A stretch of DNA of 7,832 bases from Caryophanales bacterium (GTDB lineage: Bacteria > Bacillota > Bacilli > Alicyclobacillales > SLC66), in the NCBI GenBank assembly GCA_027341705.1, contig DAIELO010000048.1:1-7832 (forward strand), given 5' to 3'. Both the position numbers and the translations under genes were made by a program. Under the pieces are notes generated by a model that saw only the letters and a program-made list of their open reading frames with translations, had not been told where the DNA came from and did no database searches. Of the stretch, positions 1 to 6,993 are shown one piece after another (within the stretch, counting starts at the first letter, position 1; each line of letters starts with the position of its first letter).

Positions 1-50
1 GCATTGTGATTGCGAAGGCGCTTACCAAAGAAGCGGCAGGAGTTAAGTGA
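1..50 (+). CDS. C-terminal end of an upstream gene, probably an acyl-CoA dehydrogenase (partial)
   Basis: Only 16 codons are visible, in the third frame, ending in TGA at 48-50; they read IVIAKALTKEAAGVK. This tail lines up with the C-terminus of the next gene, where [12 protein letters not shown] follows the conserved NEVQR. The two bases before the first full codon are 'gc', compatible with the CGC arginine codon expected at that place. I therefore infer a second acyl-CoA dehydrogenase in tandem. The second frame is also open to a TAA at 44-46, but its peptide looks like nothing familiar. The gap to the next start is 31 bp with no promoter or terminator, so the two are probably co-transcribed. 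The family call rests on very few residues. Confidence 0.45.
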   Translation, partial: IVIAKALTKEAAGVK

Positions 51-81
51 GTTTGCAAAGTGGTGAAGGGGAGGAATTGTG

Positions 82-1230
82 ATGGATTTTAGTTTGTCGG
101 ACGAGCAAGTGGCGTTACGTAAAGTGGTGCGGGATTTTGCCATCAAGGAAGTGTTACCGACGGCTGCGATTCGCGATGAAGAGGAGCGTTTTGATCGAGC
201 CATTTTTAATAAAATGGCGGCGCTCGGGTTGACGGGGATCCCTTGGCCCGAAGAATACGGTGGAGCGGGGATGGATTTTCTAAGCTATGTGATCGCAGTC
301 GAAGAATTGTCCCGCGTGTGCGCCTCCACAGGAGTGACACTGTCTGCTCACCTGTCACTTGCTTCTTGGCCAATTTATAAGTTTGCCAATGAAGAACAGA
401 AGCAAAAGTACCTGAAGCCTTTGGCTGAGGGGAAAAAGATGGGTGCGTATGGACTCACTGAACCTAGCGCGGGTACGGATGCGGCAAGTTTGCGTACGAC
501 AGCGGTAGAAGATGGCGATTATTTTGTGATCAACGGCACCAAGATGTTTACAACAAATGGTGGCGAGGCTGATTACTATGTGATATTTGCTAGCACTGAT
601 CCAGACAAAGGTTCTAAAGGAGTCACAGCCTTTATTGTGGAAAAGGGATTAGAAGGCTTTACTTTTGGCAAAAAAGAGAAGAAGATGGGTATTCGTTCCT
701 CCCCGACGATGGAGCTTATTTTTGAGGACTGCAGAGTACATAAAGATGCGGTGCTCGGTGAACGGGGCCAAGGATTCCGGATTGCGATGTCAACGTTAGA
801 TGGCGGCCGTAATGGCATTGCCGCGCAAGCGTTGGGTATTGCTCAGGGCGCGTTCGATGCGGCACTGGACTATGCGAAAGGCCGCACACAATTCAACAAG
901 CCTATTTCCGATTTCCAAGTCACGCAATTTAAGTTAGCTGACATGGCGACGGCGATTGAAACTGCTCGATTGTTAACTTATCAGGCAGCATGGTTGGAGG
1001 ATAACGGTCTAAATTATGGCAAGGCTTCAGCGATGGCAAAGATGATGGCCTCCGATGTCGCGATGCGGGTGACGACGGAAGCGGTGCAAATTCATGGTGG
1101 CTACGGTTATACGCGCGACTATCCCGTGGAACGCATGATGCGCGATGCCAAAATCACGCAGATTTACGAAGGTACCAACGAAGTGCAACGGATGGTGATT
1201 GCCGGGTACTTACTGCGGGAAGCCAAATAA
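82..1230 (+). CDS. acdA: Short-chain (butyryl-type) acyl-CoA dehydrogenase
   Basis: A cytoplasmic FAD flavoprotein that oxidises acyl-CoA to trans-2-enoyl-CoA and passes electrons to electron-transfer flavoprotein. At 382 aa it has the usual family length. The helical N-terminal domain (about 1-115) is followed by the FAD-contacting motif [11 protein letters not shown] (residues 123-133), the middle beta domain, and the C-terminal helical domain with [20 protein letters not shown]. The catalytic base of the SCAD/MCAD class is the glutamate in [10 protein letters not shown], here about Glu363. I chose ATG at 82 over the adjacent in-frame GTG at 79 because the SD GGGGAGGA (68-75) is 6 nt from the ATG but only 3 nt from the GTG. 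In Bacillus an acyl-CoA dehydrogenase also sits just before rpoE and pyrG. The family is certain. Preference for butyryl-CoA over branched short chains cannot be read from the sequence. Confidence 0.93.
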   Translation: MDFSLSDEQVALRKVVRDFAIKEVLPTAAIRDEEERFDRAIFNKMAALGLTGIPWPEEYGGAGMDFLSYVIAVEELSRVCASTGVTLSAHLSLASWPIYKFANEEQKQKYLKPLAEGKKMGAYGLTEPSAGTDAASLRTTAVEDGDYFVINGTKMFTTNGGEADYYVIFASTDPDKGSKGVTAFIVEKGLEGFTFGKKEKKMGIRSSPTMELIFEDCRVHKDAVLGERGQGFRIAMSTLDGGRNGIAAQALGIAQGAFDAALDYAKGRTQFNKPISDFQVTQFKLADMATAIETARLLTYQAAWLEDNGLNYGKASAMAKMMASDVAMRVTTEAVQIHGGYGYTRDYPVERMMRDAKITQIYEGTNEVQRMVIAGYLLREAK

Positions 1231-1259
1231 GCGTGAGCGCATAGGGCAGGATCTGACTG

Positions 1260-2240
1260 ATGAGAGATGGGATAAATCAACTGGTAAAGGGTGATCCGCG
1301 TGCCATCGCGCGGGCTCTTTCTATGGTTGAAGCGGGCGGTGAACATGCTGAGCAATTGCTCAATCGTCTGAAATTAGCTGCGCCCATGGCAAATGCCCAC
1401 GTGATCGGTCTAACGGGGGCACCTGGTGCTGGGAAAAGCAGTTTGAGTGATGAATTGATCGCGTACTATCGCCATCAAGGTGAGCGAGTGGCAGTAATTG
1501 CGGTGGATCCGAGCAGCCCGTTTAGTGGTGGGGCTGTGCTTGGTGATCGTGTGCGCATGATGCGCCATACGTTAGATGAGGGTGTTTTTATTCGCAGCAT
1601 GGGATCGCGTGGAAGCTTGGGAGGCCTAGCTCGACCGGTACGCGATGCGATCAAGGTGCTAGCGGCAGGTGGGTTTCATAAGATTGTGTTGGAGACCGTT
1701 GGGGTTGGTCAGTCAGAGCTTGATGTGATGTACGTAGCTGATACTGTGATGGTCATTCTCACGCCGGCCGGGGGAGACCAAGTACAAGCAGCAAAAGCTG
1801 GCGTCATGGAGACGGCTGACATATTGGTCGTGAACAAGGCGGATCTACCTGGTGCACAGCGCATGAAAAGTGAGCTAGAAGAAATGTGCCAGGCTAGGAC
1901 AGAACCTTTCAAACCATGGGATAGTGGCCCGTTCCCTGATTGGGAAGTCCCGATTATTCTCACTTCTGTGGTGGCTCATCAAGGGATTGTGGAGGTGGCA
2001 CAAGCACTCCATGCTCACGATGTGTTTCTCGCGCAAGCCGAGCGACGTGAACAGCGTCGTGGTCGAGGGCGTTTACAAGAGTTACGTGAACGTCTAGAGG
2101 AACGCATGATTGAAGAAATCAAGCGCATGTGGAAGGAAGACGACAGGCTAGATCCATTAAAAACGGCAGTGCAAACAGGTGCCGTGACTGTACAAGAGGC
2201 GTTGATTCAGGCACAAATACTCTTCACCAATAAAGAATGA
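1260..2240 (+). CDS. meaB: MeaB/ArgK-family GTPase, chaperone of a B12-dependent acyl-CoA mutase
   Basis: A G3E-family P-loop GTPase of 326 aa, the normal length for MeaB. MeaB binds methylmalonyl-CoA mutase or a related mutase, gates adenosylcobalamin loading and protects or reactivates the enzyme. Visible motifs are Walker A GAPGAGKS (53-60), the family block VDPSSPFSGGAVLGDRVRM (82-100), the switch II-like ETVGVGQSE (145-153) and the guanine-specificity motif NKAD (192-195). The arginine- and glutamate-rich C-terminus (about 270-326) matches the helical dimerisation arm of the family. The ATG has the SD AGGGCAGG (1243-1250) 9 nt upstream. The gene follows acdA by 29 bp with no terminator, so it is probably in the same operon. 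No mutase gene lies in the window; it may be upstream or elsewhere. The old name ArgK (arginine kinase) for this family is misleading. Confidence 0.93.
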   Translation: MRDGINQLVKGDPRAIARALSMVEAGGEHAEQLLNRLKLAAPMANAHVIGLTGAPGAGKSSLSDELIAYYRHQGERVAVIAVDPSSPFSGGAVLGDRVRMMRHTLDEGVFIRSMGSRGSLGGLARPVRDAIKVLAAGGFHKIVLETVGVGQSELDVMYVADTVMVILTPAGGDQVQAAKAGVMETADILVVNKADLPGAQRMKSELEEMCQARTEPFKPWDSGPFPDWEVPIILTSVVAHQGIVEVAQALHAHDVFLAQAERREQRRGRGRLQELRERLEERMIEEIKRMWKEDDRLDPLKTAVQTGAVTVQEALIQAQILFTNKE

Positions 2241-2270
2241 TTGCCGGGCAAAGGGTAATTGTGATTTAAT
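2241..2270 (+). promoter_or_regulatory. Probable sigma-A promoter for rpoE (extended -10)
   Basis: Directly after the meaB stop, TTGCCG (2241-2246, 4 of 6 matches to TTGACA) is followed after 18 nt by TTTAAT (2265-2270, 5 of 6 matches to TATAAT). The TG of an extended -10 element stands at 2262-2263. Transcription would begin near 2277, about 30 nt before the rpoE ATG. An overlapping TACGAT (2270-2275) is a weaker -10 choice. There is no terminator between meaB and rpoE, so read-through from acdA-meaB is also likely. This is pattern matching only. Confidence 0.4.
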
Positions 2271-2305
2271 ACGATAAGTAGTTTAGGAGTTTAGGGGGTG
2301 GAAGC

Positions 2306-2830
2306 ATGGTATCAGAACCAAAGCTGGAATCGCGGACATCGGAAGAAATTTTGGAAATGCCGTTGATCGAATTAGCATATCAAGTGTTGTCTAGCACTAA
2401 CGAACCTCACTATTACCGGGATCTAATGAACAAAGTGGCGCAATGGCGCAAAATGAGTGATGTAGAAAAGGCTGATACGATCGCAAAACTATATACCGAC
2501 ATTAACATTGACGGACGATTTGTGTGTACGGGTGATAATGTGTGGGGACTAAAGCGTTGGTATCCGATTGAACGCACTTCTGAACGTGGGGCATCGAAAC
2601 GATTTGTACGTAAAGAAGTCGTGGATGACGATGACATTGACGTACTCGATGATGAGTATGAGGTAGAAGAGGAAGATTTGATCGAAGAAGAGCCATTTGT
2701 CTTTGAAGATGAAGAGACGTTAGATGACGACGTGGTAGACGAAGAGGAAATCGATTTTCTCGAAAAAACCGATGATGAAGATGAATTGGACGAAGAGGAT
2801 CAGGAATTGGAAGATGAGGACGAACTTTAG
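2306..2830 (+). CDS. rpoE: DNA-directed RNA polymerase delta subunit
   Basis: Delta is an accessory subunit of Firmicutes RNA polymerase that speeds enzyme recycling, weakens non-specific nucleic-acid binding and makes promoters more sensitive to initiating NTP levels. The protein is 174 aa, against 173 in B. subtilis. Residues about 12-88 form the folded HARE-HTH domain, with the conserved NIDGRFVCTGDNVWGLKRWYP stretch (67-87, shown here only in part by key residues D69, G70, R71, W80, G81, L82, W85). Residues 90-103 are a basic linker (RTSERGASKRFVRK). The last 71 residues (104-174) contain 45 Asp or Glu and one Lys, the disordered polyanionic tail of the family. The ATG is served by AGGGGGTGG (2293-2301), with a second purine-rich stretch TAGGAG at 2284-2289. 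Position between acdA-meaB and pyrG matches the Bacillus arrangement. It is not the sigma factor also called RpoE in proteobacteria. Confidence 0.95.
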   Translation: MVSEPKLESRTSEEILEMPLIELAYQVLSSTNEPHYYRDLMNKVAQWRKMSDVEKADTIAKLYTDINIDGRFVCTGDNVWGLKRWYPIERTSERGASKRFVRKEVVDDDDIDVLDDEYEVEEEDLIEEEPFVFEDEETLDDDVVDEEEIDFLEKTDDEDELDEEDQELEDEDEL

Positions 2831-2847
2831 TTTTGTGAATTTGAACC

Positions 2848-2876
2848 TTGACAGTTGAAACGCCAGTTTGTACGAT
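2848..2876 (+). promoter_or_regulatory. Sigma-A promoter of pyrG
   Basis: A perfect -35 TTGACA (2848-2853) is followed by an exact 17-nt spacer and TACGAT (2871-2876, 4 of 6 matches to TATAAT). It lies just after the rpoE stop and ahead of the leader hairpins. The predicted start of transcription is around 2882-2884, in the run AAAGGC (2880-2885), which would give a leader of about 80 nt before the pyrG GTG. The perfect -35, the spacing and the position make this the best promoter in the window. Confidence 0.65.
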
Positions 2877-2892
2877 ATGAAAGGCAAAATAG

Positions 2893-4566
<1,674 letters not shown>

Positions 4567-4568
4567 AT

Positions 4569-4596
4569 TTAACATTAATTCTGCCCAAAGTATTAA
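4569..4596 (+). promoter_or_regulatory. Weak candidate promoter upstream of spo0F
   Basis: TTAACA (4569-4574, 5 of 6 matches to TTGACA) is followed after 16 nt by TATTAA (4591-4596, 4 of 6 matches). The 55-bp gap between pyrG and spo0F has no terminator-like hairpin, so read-through from pyrG is possible. I looked here for a sigma-H promoter and for Spo0A boxes (TGTCGAA type), which control spo0F in Bacillus, and found none convincing. Confidence 0.25.
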
Positions 4597-4621
4597 GATG
4601 GTAATAAAAAGGGGCGGGATC

Positions 4622-4999
4622 ATGGCAAAGAAAGTAATGGTTGTAGATGATCAAATTGGTATTCGTTTCCTGCTCAAGGAAGTGCTTGAGCGGGACGGAT
4701 ATGAGGTATTTCCTTGTGCTAACGGGAAGGAAGCGCTTGCAACCATCCGTGAACAGAATCTCTCGCTTGTTTTTCTCGACATGAAAATACCTGGGATGGA
4801 TGGACTGGAAATTTTGATTCAAATCAGAAAATCTTTACCGGATCTTAAAGTGGCGGTCATGACTGCCTATGGTGAATTGGTAACGATTCGCGAAGCGGTA
4901 GAACTTAATGCGATCGGCTTTTTTACAAAACCATTTGATATCGATGAACTACGCCTTTTTGTTAAAAAGGAGATTGGGGAAGAAGATAATGATGAGTGA
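4622..4999 (+). CDS. spo0F: Sporulation phosphorelay response regulator Spo0F
   Basis: A single-domain receiver of 125 aa (124 in B. subtilis) with no output domain. Spo0F accepts phosphate from sporulation histidine kinases and hands it to Spo0B, which phosphorylates Spo0A. The whole protein is the receiver fold. It has the acidic pair Asp9/Asp10, the phospho-acceptor Asp53 in [11 protein letters not shown], Thr81 in MTAYGE and Lys103 in TKPFDIDEL. The segments [24 protein letters not shown] and KPFDIDE closely resemble B. subtilis Spo0F, which supports the specific name over a generic CheY-like label. I chose ATG at 4622 because AAGGGG (4609-4614) is 7 nt upstream and the length then fits; ATG at 4598 would add eight atypical residues. 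It lies directly after pyrG, as in Bacillus, but the next gene is kal, where B. subtilis has a fructose-bisphosphate aldolase gene. Its last 11 bases overlap kal. Confidence 0.93.
   Translation: MAKKVMVVDDQIGIRFLLKEVLERDGYEVFPCANGKEALATIREQNLSLVFLDMKIPGMDGLEILIQIRKSLPDLKVAVMTAYGELVTIREAVELNAIGFFTKPFDIDELRLFVKKEIGEEDNDE
4954..4970 (+). repeat. Perfect inverted repeat near the end of spo0F, upstream of kal
   Basis: CCTTTTT (4954-4960) and AAAAAGG (4964-4970) form a seven-pair stem with the three-base loop GTT. The 3' arm contains part of the purine-rich run AAAAAGGAG (4964-4972), and the probable kal SD GGGGA (4976-4980) begins six bases after the stem. No T run follows, so it is not a terminator. 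It could affect translation of kal from the spo0F message, or it may simply reflect the codons for the spo0F C-terminus. Confidence 0.4.
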
Positions 5000-5402
5000 C
5001 TCTACGAAGTGGAATGAAGTCATGATTCGCTTGCGTATGGCTGATGCAGATGCCCACTATGCGGGCAAACTGGTGGACGGGGCACGAATCCTGCAATTAT
5101 TTGGTGATGTGGCCACCGAACTGTTGATTCGTCATGATGGCGATGAGGGGCTGTTTGCAGCGTATGATGAAGTGGTATTCAAGGCCCCTGTGTATGCTGG
5201 GGATTACATCGAAGCGGTAGGACGCATCGTTCATGTGGGGAATACTTCACGCAAGATGGAATTTGCAGCGTATAAAGTGATCGCGGGCGGTACGGATCCG
5301 GACAATTTATCGGCGGCAGAAGTGCTTGATCCTCCACAAATGGTCGTGCGTGCATCTGGCACTTGTGTGGTGCCAAAGGATAAGCAGAAGAACAGGGAGT
5401 GA
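4989..5402 (+). CDS. kal: 3-aminobutyryl-CoA ammonia-lyase, hotdog fold
   Basis: Kal (EC 4.3.1.14) removes ammonia from L-3-aminobutyryl-CoA to give crotonyl-CoA, a late step of lysine fermentation. The protein is 137 aa, consistent with a single hotdog domain. Family-like blocks are [20 protein letters not shown] (12-31), [20 protein letters not shown] (37-56), the hotdog strand region [18 protein letters not shown] (59-76) and GNTSRKMEF (84-92). The call draws strength from the kce gene directly downstream. Two adjacent in-frame ATGs (4989 and 4992) are possible starts; 4989 is preferred because GGGGA (4976-4980) is then 8 nt away. The start lies inside spo0F (11-nt overlap in another frame), so translation of the two is probably coupled. 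A general acyl-CoA thioesterase is the main alternative for a small hotdog protein, but the motifs and neighbour argue against it. Confidence 0.85.
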   Translation: MMSDSTKWNEVMIRLRMADADAHYAGKLVDGARILQLFGDVATELLIRHDGDEGLFAAYDEVVFKAPVYAGDYIEAVGRIVHVGNTSRKMEFAAYKVIAGGTDPDNLSAAEVLDPPQMVVRASGTCVVPKDKQKNRE

Positions 5403-5409
5403 CACGACA

Positions 5410-6231
5410 ATGGAAAAACTAGTCATTACAGCGGCAGTCAACGGGGCTGAAGTGACCCGTGACAATACCCCGTATGTTCCGATTACACCAGAGGAAGTGG
5501 CAAACGCGGCGATCGAAGCCGCACTGGCAGGTGCCTCTATTATTCATGTGCATGCAAGACGCAATGACGGAAATGCCACCCAGGATAAAGCAGTATATCG
5601 CGAGATCATCGAACGCATTCAGGAGAAAAGTCGCGTTATTGTGCAAGTGTCTACAGGGGGCGCAGTAGGAATGACTGCCGCCGAACGGGCTGATGTGATA
5701 ACGCTTGGTCCGGAAATGGCCACCCTGTCGACAGGCACCGTCAATTTTGGCGATGGCGTTTTTTACAATGCACCAGCGGACATTGAGCAGTTTGCAAAGC
5801 TGATGGCGCATCACGGTGTGCGCCCGGAAATTGAGGTATTTGATACTGGTATGATTGCCACTGCAGTGCGACTGATGAATAAGGGATTATTGAAAGGACC
5901 ACTGCACTTTGATTTGGTTTTGGGAGTTCCGGGTGGCATCCCTGCTGAAATGTCTAGTTTGTTGCATATGGTGTCGATGCTCCCTATTGGTAGCACATGG
6001 ACGGCAGCGGGAATCGGACGCGCCCAACTTGCCATGACGACGGCTGCGATCTTGCTAGGAGGACATGCCCGAGTGGGTCTTGAAGATAATATTTATTATG
6101 CAAAAGGGCGATTAGCCGTATCTAGCGCGGAACTAGTCAGTCGCGTGGTGAGATTAGCTAGCGAATTAGGGCGCGAGGTGGCAACGCCAGATGAGGCACG
6201 AAATATTGTGGGGATCACAAAATCGTCATAA
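5410..6231 (+). CDS. kce: 3-keto-5-aminohexanoate cleavage enzyme (BKACE family)
   Basis: Kce is a Zn-dependent Claisen-type enzyme. It converts (S)-5-amino-3-oxohexanoate plus acetyl-CoA into acetoacetate plus L-3-aminobutyryl-CoA, the Kal substrate. The protein is 273 aa with a TIM-barrel-type pattern. Metal ligands of the family are visible as His46 and His48 in IIHVHAR and Glu225 in VGLEDN. Other residues discussed for the characterised Kce (Glu14, a serine in VQVSTGG, Arg221, Asp226) also appear with matching spacing. ATG at 5410 has the SD AGGGAG (5394-5399), which overlaps the end of kal, and the gap to kal is only 7 bp, so the two are one operon. The wider BKACE family (DUF849) acts on many beta-keto acids, so the substrate is inferred mainly from the kal partner. 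No other lysine fermentation gene (kamA, kamDE, kdd) is in the window. Confidence 0.88.
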   Translation: MEKLVITAAVNGAEVTRDNTPYVPITPEEVANAAIEAALAGASIIHVHARRNDGNATQDKAVYREIIERIQEKSRVIVQVSTGGAVGMTAAERADVITLGPEMATLSTGTVNFGDGVFYNAPADIEQFAKLMAHHGVRPEIEVFDTGMIATAVRLMNKGLLKGPLHFDLVLGVPGGIPAEMSSLLHMVSMLPIGSTWTAAGIGRAQLAMTTAAILLGGHARVGLEDNIYYAKGRLAVSSAELVSRVVRLASELGREVATPDEARNIVGITKSS

Positions 6232-6247
6232 TTAACGCCAGATAAGG

Positions 6248-6276
6248 TTGCGCTTATGCGCTTACAAAGTTATAAA
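6248..6276 (+). promoter_or_regulatory. Possible promoter of the membrane protein gene
   Basis: TTGCGC (6248-6253, 3 of 6 matches to TTGACA) is followed by an exact 17-nt spacer and TATAAA (6271-6276, 5 of 6 matches to TATAAT). Transcription would start near 6283, ahead of the purine-rich SD at 6298-6308. The TTG at 6248, which could be mistaken for a start codon, would then be the -35 element. The kce operon has no terminator here, so read-through is also possible. Confidence 0.4.
6249..6264 (+). repeat. Perfect tandem duplication of TGCGCTTA
   Basis: The octamer TGCGCTTA occurs twice in a row (6249-6256 and 6257-6264), within the -35/spacer region of the possible promoter above. The inner part also forms a four-base palindromic stem GCGC-TTAT-GCGC (6250-6261). 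It may be a small slippage duplication or a binding site; nothing more can be said from one copy. Confidence 0.5.
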
Positions 6277-6313
6277 TGAACTGAGAGCATGTGTGAGAAG
6301 GAAGGAAGCATTA

Positions 6314-6955
6314 TTGTTTGGTGTCATCTCCTCAGGGATTGTCGTGCTTTTCATGTTGATTCTCGGCACTTTCTTGCTTCGTGATTACCGACGATCCCAT
6401 CGCACGTACACCTTTTGGTGGGCGGTTGCTTTTTGGCTAGGCTTTCTTGCAGCGACATTAGATTTTATCTCCTATTTTATTCATGGTTGGAACATTTGGC
6501 AGTATCGTCTTTACCTGTTTGCTGCGGCAACATTGGTAGCGTACATGGGTGCAGGTACTGTGTATCTGTTTTCTAGGCGCATGGGTCGTGTGTATGTGAT
6601 AGTCATGTCACTAATTGCCATCGCGATGTTGGTTACGCTTGCGGTGACACCTGTCGTTCACATTGCGATCATGCCCGAAGGGGAAAAGGCGCAGGGATTC
6701 GTGCCTAATCAAATCGGCATTTATTTTGCACTGCTAAGCGGAATAGGCGCTCTGGCCGTATTTGTCGGCGCAATTTACTCATTTGTTCGCTCACGAATGG
6801 TCTTTAACCTGTGGATTGCGATCGGTGCGCTCCTGTTTTCTATTGGGGGGACTGTAGGCCATGCAACGGGCATCTATGAGATGTTTTATTTGTTTCAGGC
6901 GCTAGGCGCAATTGTTTTATACTATGGTATCTATACAAGTTATAAGAAAATCTAA
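6314..6955 (+). CDS. Seven-helix membrane protein of unknown function
   Basis: I do not recognise a named family. From TTG at 6314 the protein is 213 aa and almost entirely membrane. Hydrophobic helices lie at about 4-22, 33-55, 65-86, 93-115, 134-158, 165-187 and 190-209. The loops RDYRRSHR (23-30), SRRMGR (87-92) and RSR (159-161) and the tail YKKI are positive, which predicts N-out, C-in topology. The only sizeable non-cytoplasmic loop is about 116-133 (MPEGEKAQGFVPNQ). Histidines lie at 57, 116 and 183, and polar Asp50 sits within helix 2. No catalytic or transporter signature is visible. I chose the TTG because the strong SD AAGGAAG (6302-6308) is 5 nt upstream and it starts the protein right at helix 1. 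Upstream in-frame GTG (6293) and TTG (6248) lack a well-placed SD. It lies 82 bp after kce and 38 bp before the aminotransferase. Confidence 0.75.
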   Translation: MFGVISSGIVVLFMLILGTFLLRDYRRSHRTYTFWWAVAFWLGFLAATLDFISYFIHGWNIWQYRLYLFAAATLVAYMGAGTVYLFSRRMGRVYVIVMSLIAIAMLVTLAVTPVVHIAIMPEGEKAQGFVPNQIGIYFALLSGIGALAVFVGAIYSFVRSRMVFNLWIAIGALLFSIGGTVGHATGIYEMFYLFQALGAIVLYYGIYTSYKKI

Positions 6956-6960
6956 TTTTT

Positions 6961-6989
6961 TGTCGCTGGAACGAGAGAGGGTGTCGCTG
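6961..6989 (+). repeat. Direct repeat TGTCGCTG with a 21-bp period
   Basis: TGTCGCTG occurs at 6961-6968 and 6982-6989, 21 bp apart start to start, which is two helical turns. Both copies lie in the 38-bp gap between the membrane protein gene and the aminotransferase gene, flanking the SD region AGAGAGGGTG (6974-6983). A regulator could bind both copies on one DNA face. No promoter was seen between them, and chance is a fair alternative for an 8-mer. Confidence 0.4.
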
Positions 6990-6993
6990 CATC

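Noticed and set aside
2616..2827. GAT/GAA-rich repeat-like DNA
   Set aside because: It is explained by the Asp/Glu-rich tail of the delta subunit, a normal family trait.
5419..5814. Minus-strand 131-codon open frame opposite kce
   Set aside because: It is antisense to a well-supported gene, with no SD and no recognisable protein features.
6250..6261. GCGC-TTAT-GCGC as a terminator after kce
   Set aside because: The stem has only four pairs and no T run follows; it is better described as part of the tandem octamer duplication.
6256..6279. Short open frame from ATG at 6256
   Set aside because: It ends after seven codons and has no SD.
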